DNA from: Paramacrobiotus richtersi
Lineage: Eukaryota > Tardigrada > Eutardigrada > Parachela > Macrobiotidae
Direction: 5' to 3'
Length of the DNA stretch: 24,930 nucleotides
NCBI GenBank assembly: GCA_034698045.1
Contig: JAQGAU010000685.1
Coordinates: 1 to 24,930 of the forward strand
Part shown: positions 1 through 9,800 of the stretch, piece by piece
Layout: each line of letters opens with the position of its first letter
How positions within the stretch are numbered: position 1 is the first letter of the stretch
The notes under the pieces: generated by a model
What the model saw: the letters and a program-made list of their open reading frames with translations, nothing else
Databases searched by the model: none
What the model was told of the DNA's origin: nothing
Position numbers and translations under genes: made by a program

Positions 1-1610
1 GCGGGGCAAACCCGAAGTTCTCAGGACGTCAAAAAAGACGTCAAAATGTAGCTCTCTGTTCTGCCCACCGAGGCCGGAGGCCGAGGTGGGCCTTGTATAT
101 ATACAAGCCATATTATGATACGGCTCGAATATCGTACGCTTACCTTTCGAAGATCGTAAGTACATTTAAGATTTTTTGAGTTTAATGGCATGAATACTTC
201 ACGGAGCGACAATAATACGTAAGAAGAAACAACGATGAATTACATTTAAGTGTCATTTAAAATTTTAAGGGTCGACTTGGCAAAATCGAATGCATGCAGT
301 ATCTCAGACCTAAAGAATGCCATCGCAAAGAATCTGAACAGCATTATGGCCAGTACCGGCTCGAGAGGAGGGGAAAGGGCATGAACAAAATCACGCCAGC
401 TGACCAGGCGCGATTTTTGGAGTTGATAAACATTTTTCCAATGTTTGAGAAAGCTTTTTGGTTTTGGCCGGAAAATGTTTCGTTTCTTAGCATTTTTGGC
501 GATTTGGGCCGGGCGAGACGGGCGCCGCGGTTTCCCGACCCGCCCTACTTCCCTGAAGATACAAGAAAAAACTACCGCCGGGTACCTCTACTAAAATCTG
601 CCGCTTTCTGACGGGCAGGGATTTTATAAAGTTAAGTTTTTATATAATTCCTGACACTTTATTCGTTTTTCGATAAACTTCCTTGCATACTCGTTTTTTG
701 CAACACATTGGCAATCTACTAACCATTTATTTTCTTCCATGGCCGCAGGTCAGCAGATAACATTTTAATAAAGATCGAGAGTTAACACGGAGTAAGTTAA
801 CACGGCGGTCATTCTAAGTTTCTAACGCTTCTCTATCGTTGCAGTGCGTAAATGTTAGAACCACAGTCAACAACGTTGCACAAGTCATTGAGCGACTGAG
901 TCTTCTGTAGAACAGTGCAGGCCGAACCGCCGATCGAGTGAAATCATACAAGAAATCTTCGTATAAAATCCTATCAGAATACGAAGCGAAAGTGCCAGAA
1001 CTACATGTACAACTGATTACTTACAAAGCATCACGTATAAATACAGATCTCAAGTGAACAGAAGCGAAGCCACGTTTTGCAAGGAATGTTTTTGAGGCTT
1101 CCGTTACATCGAGGTCCAAACGTAGGGTGAAAACGCCTGGAGCAAGCTGCTGACCCCCCAAAAGGATAAAACATCTTTAATGGCATGAAAGCTTGAAAGC
1201 ATGAAAGCTGGCTCCAAATGTCTCAATCAAAAGGACCGCCACAAACCTGTAGGTTCCCGGTTATGACTTTCGGGCCTTTGCATTTTCGACTGCACTTTAC
1301 GAACAGCACCAATAATCAACGGAAACAGATCTGATGATTTCCATCATACTAAATTGTGAAACGGAAGCTCGGAGATTCGGATTACGATCTGAATATAGAT
1401 CCAAGAAACCCTGAGGCGGCAGCCGAAGGTGTCTCCTGTTACAGATATACACACTTCCGAGCGACGTGCAAGTAAATCTTCGAAGCTCGAATGTGTGCGT
1501 AGTTTAGTCCCGGTAATTACGATACTTCCGGTAAATTTAATAGCGGTGGTTACTGAAGCGCGCCGCTAGTTGAAGAAGTGCGTCACTTAAAGCATAGAAT
1601 CTGGCTTTTT
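1..1610. other. Left edge, no supported gene
   Basis: I see no convincing gene here. Positions 25-46 hold the hexamer gacgtc twice, each followed by an A run. Positions 63-90 are GC-rich with a repeated gaggccg, and 92-107 is a perfect 16-bp palindrome centred on tatata. Around 1184-1210 a short gcatgaaagct motif recurs. A plus-strand frame from about 272 to 398 reads like protein, and an overlapping frame with an ATG at 294 stays open to 611, but neither has a start, splice sites and product that fit together. The segment may be the flank or 3' end of a gene outside the window. Confidence 0.4.
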
Positions 1611-1616
1611 TTTATT
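1611..1616 (-). terminator. Polyadenylation signal candidate for the Ly6-type gene
   Basis: AATAAA on the minus strand, about 146 bases downstream of the stop codon at 1762. Spacing and strand fit the three-finger protein gene. Assignment is by position only. Confidence 0.45.
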
Positions 1617-1761
1617 ATGGTGACTGTTTCTGCTTATTGCTGTTTCATCATGCGTTATTACATGGACAAAGAAGCACGCCGATGGCCGGATGTACGGGGC
1701 ATACATTCAAGCTTGCAGCCACCTTCTTCATGAACCTTTAAGGCCTATTGTCAGTTACATA

Positions 1762-2858
1762 TCAGCTGCAATAATAACCCGCAAAAACAGCCGTCAAAAG
1801 CAGTGTCGATGGAAAACGTCCTGCAAAATAAGTACATAAGTTAAACATCATGCTGTACGTTGAATGTTAAACATAATCAGTGTAAGTCCGAAATTTAGAC
1901 TGGTTTCAACGGGGAAGGCGGAAGCCATAAAGTTTGGATATTATGGCTCTTTTTACTTTGGATTTTGGCGAACCCACTCTCAAAACTGCAACCTATTTCC
2001 TATTTAAAAGTTGTTTCCGCTCGGTGATATGGAGTGGGGGAAGGGAGGGCATGGCCTCTTCCCAGAGTGGAACCGTGGGAAGACGTGTGCTCGGGACGAT
2101 ATGGTACCATTTGTTACTCGTAAACCTACCATTTTCCGTCGTTGCGGTATTGCAGAGATTGCCATAACAGCTGCAAGTTGCGAATTTGCTAGCTAAAATA
2201 CCATCGTGTGTCCATAGTTCCGTTCGCTTACATCCAAGGAAATTTGCGCCATGATCCTGATTGACGTTGCCACATTGCTGTTGGTTAACTTCGAACGATT
2301 CTGTAATGTTTGAAGAGTTCTGAATTCGCAATGTCGTATGATGAAATCGCGTTCATGATTGGTCTTTTTGGTATCAGTTAAAATTTTTAGTATATGGTAC
2401 TACTTATAATTACTGATAAATTTACAAGCGGGACGCGCAACTTTTAATATATTGTTTGAGTTTCTGAGTTCAATTGTTTCCCGTGGCTGGTTACCGACTC
2501 GCAATAACTTACAAAAACGCTGTACGGTCCTTTTAATTTCCTTTCTTTCTTTATTTATGTTGCAATGACATGCAACAAGTAGTCCTTATCACAACTAGTA
2601 CGTGGAAATTCGCCAGATGCTTCCTTTTTCTCACATGCGCCTTATCGCTGTTTCGCGGAAGAAGCAGAATGGCTTCCTGCGACTTACCTGTGGGTGCAGC
2701 TATTGTTGATCGGCTGCATATACTGCCATCGCATGTAACCGAGTGGGTGTTCAGACAACGGGTTCGAGATGGCACAATTCCCGCTGCCGCAGATTGTGCG
2801 GCTGCGTTTGCATTGCCGGAAGCCTCTGCACAAACGAAGCATTGAACAGCTGCGTCAC
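1762..2858 (-). CDS. Ly6/uPAR three-finger domain protein, probably GPI-anchored (5' end missing)
   Basis: Three exons join in frame on the minus strand: 2858-2688, 2300-2130 and 1820-1762. All introns are phase 1 with GT-AG ends (387 and 309 bp). The product begins AVQCFVC and holds exactly ten cysteines in the three-finger order: CxxC near the start, three further single cysteines, one more mid-domain, then GC, then CSCYGNLCN, the family's closing CxC...CN signature. Ten cysteines imply five disulfides. After the last CN come a few small polar residues and a short hydrophobic tail (TLLLTAVFAGYY) to the stop, as in a GPI-attachment signal. Ly6 proteins are extracellular and usually bind receptors or channels, or act in junction formation; the partner cannot be read here. 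The first exon begins with two bases of a split codon, so a separate exon should carry the signal peptide. I searched upstream to about 3.7 kb and did not find it. Confidence 0.68.
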
Positions 2859-4076
2859 CTACAAATATTCAGTATAACATAAGCTGCGTATCACAAGTCG
2901 TTGCTGAGACCGATAACAAAATGAATTCGGTAGCAATTACTGTAACCGCGCAGGATTAAAAATTGGCATGGCTGCCTCAGCCTGCCTGCATCAGCCCATA
3001 TGCTGGCTGCCGGCTGGACAGTGGTCAACCATTGGGTGACTCTCGGCCGGCAAAGAGATTGGTTCTCTCCTGCACGCTTACGTATGACATTTTATTACGA
3101 TTTAATACGGTTCACTTTATGCGCGTACTACAGTTCATAGCTGACACATGGGTCTACAGAAACCAGCTGGAAGCTTTGTTGCTCAAATGTTATGAATTCT
3201 AGTAACACTCTGCTTCGCTTCTGCATACGGCACCTGGACGGCAGTAGCTAACTGACGCTGACGCGCTAACACACCTTGTTCAAGTGTGTGATGCACTGTG
3301 GGTGTGATGACCTCAAGCAGAGCTTTTTGATTTTTTATTAGGTAACATTCCATTCTTTGGTGTTTGTGGACCAAGCGAACTTTGAGTAGCCGTCGAATCG
3401 CAAAAAAGACTATCAAGATTGAGAGCTACGTTTCATTAGAGCACAAAATCGTGATATTAAAAAACCAACCAATTTAAAAATTAACACTAGTGACGAAAAT
3501 CTAATGACAGGTTTTCGAGATGTATTGTCAACTGCCAAGTGACTTTTGGCCTAGCTGCTGCACCATAAATCTCGCTCGCAAAGTACGGCGCATCCGGTTA
3601 TAGGATCGTCTAAGCAATTAAGACTCTCTGTGAATTCTTCAAACGGAATAGGTCGCACAACGAAGGGCCATGCGTATTTCCGAAGTCGAGAATAATTCGC
3701 GCTAAGTAGAAAGCGGTCTGGGTATCGGAAAGGACATCAGAGACCACGATACCATGCCCGGAAATATGCACTTCCAATGGGTATAACTGAGCCCAGAAAC
3801 CAGGAATGCTCGAGATTTATTTCGACATGTTCGTCTGTTATTAGCTGGGTGAACATATGCCTAGGAGTTTCTAGGTGCACTCCCACAGAATGATGACTTA
3901 GTATATTTCTAGGTTCTCTTCTGTGCATTATATTATGGCAAGAAGAAGGTTATAGCGTTCGCAATAAGAGTTTACTTTCCACTGTCCCAAGTTTTTCTAA
4001 AAATAAATGGATTCATGTTTCGTCTATAGCGCTAGCACTACAAGGACCAGTCATGGCTCGGGAACATTCTCAGTCT
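2859..4076. other. Gap with no supported exon
   Basis: This stretch lies upstream of the Ly6-type gene and should hold its promoter and signal-peptide exon if the intron is short. I found no ATG followed by a hydrophobic segment and a phase-1 donor on the minus strand. A minus frame at 3928-3737 is open for 63 codons from an ATG, but its product resembles nothing I know. Confidence 0.4.
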
Positions 4077-4079
4077 TAC

Positions 4080-4378
4080 CAGTACGTCTGACAATCACTA
4101 TGAAATGCACCACAAGTATCCAACTTGACTTTAGTTCCATGAAGATTAGTTAGTCTGGAGTACCACTGTATGTCAAAGTAATACATATTATTATTACAAC
4201 TCAACCATTCTTCTACGAAATAATTGCATATGCAAGGCTCTATAAGTGGAGTGAGTACAGCAGCAGCATAAAAACTATTAGGACTACTGTTTATATGGAA
4301 ACGGAAGCAGGCTCTGAACGGTACAGTATGTACCTCCTGACAAACACAGTTCGCAGCACGCAAACGCGAGACACCCAT
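4080..4378 (-). CDS. Orphan Cys-rich exon, possible GDNF-receptor/GAS1-like domain
   Basis: A minus-strand frame opens at an ATG at 4378 and runs to a consensus donor (G|GTAAGA) at 4080/4079. It encodes about 100 residues with eight cysteines: CVC, a single C, then TPLIEPCIC, nine residues, another C, then two more. A cysteine about 26 residues before a CxC, followed by C nine residues after it, resembles the spacing in GDNF-family receptor alpha and GAS1 domains, where TP...PWCxC is followed nine residues later by C. I found no signal peptide, and joining to the best downstream acceptor (after 3987) in the donor's phase gives a stop. It may be one exon of a larger gene or a chance frame. The similarity is a visual judgement only. 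Confidence 0.27.
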
Positions 4379-4769
4379 CAGAAGATCAGCCTTTTATTAA
4401 ACGCTGATTAACACCACGATCAAGACTGCAGGAAAAGTGTGGGAACAAACAATAGAAGGTGAAATGAGTGTGCTATAGAAAAAAGTGATAAATGAACGCC
4501 AGTAACGGCTGAATGTGAAAAATTTGAATATGAAAAATACAGTATTCACAATCTGATTAGACCCTTGTGTTTTGCGAGGGTCATAAAAGCTTCTGTAAAA
4601 GTTTAACACAAACCGGAACACACACAAAAAGCATTAATATGCAATCCGTGGTGTCAATAAACGTTGAATATTAATGGGAACTGTCAATCTGTCAGCGTCA
4701 TATAAGACTGCTCGACTGCTGTTCTAGCTTCTGGCCAGATAACTACCATTTACATCCAGCCCTTCAATA

Positions 4770-5568
4770 TTAAACCATTGCTCCAGAGGGGCAACTGGCA
4801 TTCACCGAACTGCATTCCTGGATATCGGTTAAAGAGTCAGTGGAAAACGTGTTCCCGAAAACAGCATCGACAATATTCTGGTCACTGGCGCTGATTCCAA
4901 TGTTGTACGCTGGACTCTCGGACACAGCGGTTGTCTGACTGTGTGGAGACCAAGTGCAAAACTGACCTTCGTCTCCATGCCCTTCTTCACCTATACCAAA
5001 AGTGGACATTAACAACTCGATGCCCTAGAGTTTTGGCGCAGTTGTGCATTACAAGTTTGACCAGTTCCGTTCTGGCCGTCGTTATTCTGAATGTTATTCC
5101 TCCGATTAGCTGGATTGGCCTGGTTGGTCCGGTATGCCCCGCCCTTGTAAGCGTACCCTCCGCGTCTACCGCCTCGCCCGCCACGTGAACGCCACACTCG
5201 ACTTCCACGGCCGAAATGATCCATGAACTGCCCGTTAGACCACCCTTCGTTCGAGTTACTGATAAACTGTGCTAACCCCCCGATATCGTTGATCCCTTCT
5301 CCATAAAAGACACTTTGCATTTCGGCACTGCCTAGTAAGTTTGCGAATGACTGGGACTGGACGTATGGATCGTACATGATTTCCTCTCCGCGCTCAGTGT
5401 AATAGCAAATTGGTGTGCGAAGTCCGTGGTAGTCCATGCTGTGGTCCCCAGGCAAGTACGGATATTGCGCATTGGGCAAGATGGCCACCAGCTGGTCGGA
5501 TTTCGAGGGTTGTGGAATCAATCCGGTCCCTGTTGCCGTGGCAGTCGTCTTCGTGTCTTCAGCACCAT
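4770..5568 (-). CDS. RGG-box protein, unrecognised (N-terminus uncertain)
   Basis: Two minus-strand exons, 5568-5053 and 4990-4770, join in frame across a 62-bp phase-1 intron. The first half is rich in Tyr, Pro, Asn and Gln (for example AQYPYLPGD and YGEGINDIGG). A basic Arg-Gly segment follows, SRGGRGGRRGGYAYKGG, then Asn/Gln-rich sequence. The tail is acidic and Ser/Thr-rich and ends SCPSGAMV. RGG boxes usually bind RNA or are arginine-methylated, so an RNA-granule or mRNP role is possible, but I cannot place the protein in a family. An acceptor (tctag) precedes 5568 and the exon opens with two bases of a split codon, so a first exon probably lies upstream; I did not find it. If translation starts at the first in-frame ATG, 5437, the product is 201 residues. 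No folded domain is evident. Confidence 0.55.
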
Positions 5569-5704
5569 CTAGACATACAAAACATAGCCTTAAATATTAT
5601 CTCTGATGCTCGGTATAATAATTATCGACCGAAGCAAAGCAAAGGTCCTCTATACTCAGCTCAAGTGGATCTCAATGTCTGTGTGTCATTCCGTCAGTCG
5701 GTCA

Positions 5705-5770
5705 CTATGATTATTTATTTTTAATATGTATTATTATTAATAATAAAAAATAATAAAATAAATTATTAAA
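5705..5770. repeat. AT-rich low-complexity tract
   Basis: About 65 bases made almost entirely of A and T, with many tta/taa repeats. It lies just upstream of the RGG-box gene's first visible exon and is probably non-coding. Confidence 0.8.
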
Positions 5771-5943
5771 TCGTGCGCGTAATCGTCTTCGCTTCGGTCA
5801 CCCAGTGCCCGCTACGAGCGAGTGCACTTTCTTAGTTAATCTTTGAATCGTAGTTTTGCTTTGAAAACAAAAAACCGGAGTTATCGCAAAGTACTGATCA
5901 ACAATGCAAGAAAGGCTTTGTTTACGTAACTCTGTGGACAATT

Positions 5944-6051
5944 TGCTATTGTATTTAATCTGAACATGTGTATTAGATTTCGATGATATGGTCAATATGC
6001 TATTGTATTCAATCTGAACATGTGTATTAGATTTCGATGATATGGTCAATA
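5944..6051. repeat. 54-bp tandem duplication
   Basis: Two adjacent copies of a 54-bp unit (5944-5997 and 5998-6051) differ at one position that I can see, a T/C in the gtattt/gtattc segment. The length is 18 codons, so the minus-strand reading stays open through both copies, but I see no supporting gene signals. The near identity points to a recent duplication. Confidence 0.9.
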
Positions 6052-6895
6052 CAACGAAAAACTATATACAGAATTGGTTTAGGCTTTGTTATTGGGCACA
6101 GACCAATTAAATTTAAGGCATGGTACGTGTAGTGTAGACATGTTATTCTTGCCTGCAATATGGGCTTTCATGTCACTCCCGTGAACTTGAGCAATAAGAT
6201 CGGGTGGGGCTCCATGGGAACTTTCGCATTGAGTCATTGCAGTCATCTATGTTGTTGTCTGGAGGGAACAGCTCCGAGTTGATTCGTGGAGTTAGAAAAT
6301 TAGTTTGGAGGTTATATAGGTACACGTACACCCCTTGTAACCAGATTAACAAGCTCGGAAGCGCTGACGCCCGGATCACCATTCGAATGTTAGGCAAATG
6401 GTCACCATGACATCGCTCATTCTGACACCGAAAAAAAACGAGATTCGCGAGCGACGGGCTGATAGCTAACAGTAGCCTCTGTGTGGTCGCAGATGTTCGT
6501 GCAATACATGCTGTAATTTGTGCTTTTCGTCCACAAAATAATGCAGCCACAAAACATTGACTTCTTAATCCCTTTTATGCTAGGATAATTGTATTATGTT
6601 ATGCTCAAGTGCAGATACATAATAGCAAGCATATTTGCAAACAACATTTCCAATAAGAATAAACAACTAACTTTGCTAACACTTCGTTTACGGTATAGTA
6701 TGCCAATTACATTATGACGAGAGCAGAGCACAGCTGCATGGACAATGATGCACCGTTTATGCTGCAAGCGTGAACTTAATTTTCATGCAGCAACATATCA
6801 CATAATTGCTATCCGTTTGTTTATTTTATCTTAAGCGCTTTTATCTCGTCAACCGTAAAACTGTAAATGTGTAACACTGAATCAATCAATTTATT
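6052..6895. other. Upstream region of CFAP65
   Basis: Intergenic sequence between the tandem duplication and the CFAP65 start. Frames on both strands at 6173-6550 lack an ATG at their open end and look like nothing known. The CFAP65 promoter should lie here. I saw no clear RFX X-box of the kind expected for ciliary genes, but I could only scan by eye. Confidence 0.4.
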
Positions 6896-9800
6896 ATGAA
6901 AGAAATCGCGAGCGTCCCCGAGGAGCTAGTTTTCCGAAACTGGTGCCCCGGAAAGATTTACACCCAGCACCTTGTCATTACTAACATCCGCAGAGAGCCG
7001 ATAAATGTAACGTACAAGTACGTGGCATCCCAGCAATAATGGTCGCCTCGATATGTTGATGTAATCGCTGCAACCAAATTTACAACTCCACCTTTATGGT
7101 TTAATTTCCAGACCTACTTCAACGCCTGAGTTTCATGTGCCCTTTCCGGAAACATATAAGTTATTCCGGGGAAATTCATGCCGAATTCCCGTGCGATTTG
7201 AGCCCACTAGAAAGAAAAAATATGTCGATGAAATCGAAGTGGAAGTTAAGGTCTACACGAAAATAAAAAGTACTCGGGACCGATAAGACTAAATGCCGCA
7301 AAGTTTTAGGAATGGGCAAAGTGTGTGGTGAAACTGACTGGGCAACTGTCGGCCCTTGATGTGGAGCTGGATGCTGGGAACCTTGCTTTCGGAGAGCAGC
7401 CATGCTCTGCAGCGGTCACAAAAGTGCTGACTGTTTCCAATAAAGGGTATCTTTCCCGGTTATACGTCTTTACCCAGGTACAGTAAAATTGTGCAATTCT
7501 AGGGAACGAGACGTCGAAGCTGTGGTTATTGCCGATGACCCCTTCTCGGTGGATCCTTTGCATTTTGTCATCCCTGCATTTGGAAACATGGCCGTTGCAG
7601 TTACATTCAATGCCACGGTGAATTCAGATATTCAGTAAGCAAAGTTTTTTTATACTATAAGACTGATGCTTTCTTTGAAAATTTCAGAAACCAGCAGAGT
7701 ATCGGAACACCGCCATTTTCCAGTTTGATGACGGCGAAGACAAGTGCACTCAATCCGTAACACTGGTCGCAAAAAGTGTGCGATTCATCGATTTTGCCGA
7801 CCCTTGTCTACATTAAGTTTTATTAGCATGAGTTGACATACGTAGGTCGGTCCGCTAACTACGTAACCTTCCAACCGCAGCCAAACAACAATGGAGAAAT
7901 ACAACTGACTTTTGGAGAACTCGCAATCGGAGAGCGAGTTGTCCGGACATTTACCGTTCTAAGCACGCTTGCAGTAAGTAGAGCTGCCGAATTGGGCACA
8001 TGAAATGATAATCAGAGTTCGGTAGAGTTTTAAGGAATCTTGTTTTTTTATCAGGCAGAAGTTCCATTTGAACTGTACCGATCTCCGTCCGGAGCCCCAG
8101 TGCCATCCCGTGTGTTAAATCAATGCTGCCAACTGGATATTTCATCCGGTACTCTCCGTCCGAACAAATGGCAAAACATCTCGGTAATCTGAATGCGTGG
8201 TTTGCCTTGTTGATAGCACAGTGAACGTACAGATAGCTTTGATATGTTTTAAGATTACTTTCACCGCTGGTTATGCATGTCCGAGAATTTCGGAAACTTT
8301 TATTTTTCGATCTGGACTGGAGCGCAGCTGCATGAGGATCGTATGCACCGGTAGCGCTGTCGGTAAGCCCTTGCCAATATACCATCATTCATAACTCTTT
8401 CACCATGCTGTTTCTCGGTGTCATTAGGTCCGATGGTCTTACCGTCGGAACAGGTTCTGGACTTCGGTAGGGTTTTTATCAGCGAGATCCACGAAAAAGC
8501 TCTTCGCCTTGAGAATATTGGCAAAAGCGAGACCTTTTTCCAGGTAAACCATAATTCGTCTTAAGGTCACCATATGAGTTAACTTGTGGCTTTTAGTTCG
8601 ACTGCGATCCGTATACGAGTTTATTCACTCCAAAACCAATCAGCGGCGTTTTGTTACCACGCAGTACTGCAGTCATCATCGTACAATTCGCACCAAAACA
8701 TCCAGGGATCTTCCGAGCCGCTATAAATATAATGGTCCATTTGCAAGTAAGCCGATCGTCATGATAAAAAAAGCTTAATCAGAAAACAATGTATACTGAT
8801 AAAGGGTGCCGCTCTCAGGGAATTGTTAAGATTGATGCCATTGGAACTTGCTACAGCAGTACGATTACACCTCAAACTCTTACTCCACAACATCTTGCAG
8901 TGCTCCATGAGTGGTTCTTGGTACCTGGCAAACCCTTGATGCAGAGAGGGCCCCAGGTGAAACCCGAAAGGTCACAATTTTGTCTGTACATGCAAGTGAA
9001 ACAATACTCGTAGGCTATAAGAAATCTAGTGGAGTGCGGCCAACTTATTCTGCCAAAAGGAATAGCGCTTCCAACTCTTCCAGATTTGCCCGAAACATCG
9101 CTGTTTAAAGTAAGACTTGGTATTTTTTGATGTAAGTATTTTACCCATGGTGATAGCTTGTACCTACTTGTTTCGGCCAGAGCAGTCCTCTAGGCTTCAC
9201 TGCTCGCCGCCCACAAGCAGACATTTTGTTGACAGTGAATGAGTGGATCCAGACGCGGTTCAATAATTCACAGGTAACGGCGCGGTATTGAAAGCATGCA
9301 GTTTCGAAATAAGCGTAGAGGTACAGAGAGGTACGTAGAGGTACATACATACTAACAGTGTACATAATCATAACAGCGAATGCGTTGCAGAATGCCGTAA
9401 CCTGCAACAAGCAAGAGCTAGTATTCGGATACTGCCAGATCGATGGCGTCCTAAATAAGGTTAACGAAAATCAGTACAAGTACTTGTACGCTCTGTTGCA
9501 TATTTCTACACTCCTTTACTGGCTTGGCTCGTGCCTCCTGTGCATCTTAAAAAGTCACGATTGTTTAGATGGTTTCCATGAGAAACAACACAGAGGAAAC
9601 GCTTTTGGTTCGCTGGAATGATGATGTTCGAAACATCTTTCATGTGCACCCGGAAACGGCGGAGCTGGATTCGTTAGGGACGACAGATTTCACTGTTACT
9701 TTCACACCGGTACAACTAGCAAACGATAAAAAAGCGAGTGTCTTATTCTCATAAATGCAGGCTTCGTCTGGAACGTTTTTCGAAGCACACCTGGAATGCC

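Noticed and set aside
294-611. Plus-strand ATG frame of 105 codons near the left edge
   Set aside because: Composition changes mid-frame into GC-rich, Pro/Arg-rich sequence and a competing frame over 272-398 looks as good. There is no splice or homology support.
1993-2331. 112-codon minus frame read as one protein
   Set aside because: Its open end is TTG, not ATG. Part of it is the second Ly6-type exon; the rest runs through an acceptor and a donor into introns.
2570-2845. Plus-strand 91-codon frame
   Set aside because: Antisense shadow of the first Ly6-type exon, which has the cysteine pattern and splice sites.
5798-6049. Minus frame with an internal 18-residue repeat
   Set aside because: The repeat simply reflects the 54-bp DNA duplication; there is no start context, splice or family.
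6173-6550. 125-codon minus frame upstream of CFAP65
   Set aside because: Starts with GTG, no domain, and no splice link to the RGG-box gene.
7951-8388. 145-codon minus frame inside CFAP65
   Set aside because: Antisense to several well-supported CFAP65 exons.
8911-9108. Alternative frame in CFAP65 resembling an ASH strand
   Set aside because: Preceded by an in-frame TGA and incompatible with the neighbouring phases. The 8819-8956 and 9014-9109 exons with a 57-bp intron keep frame and family landmarks.
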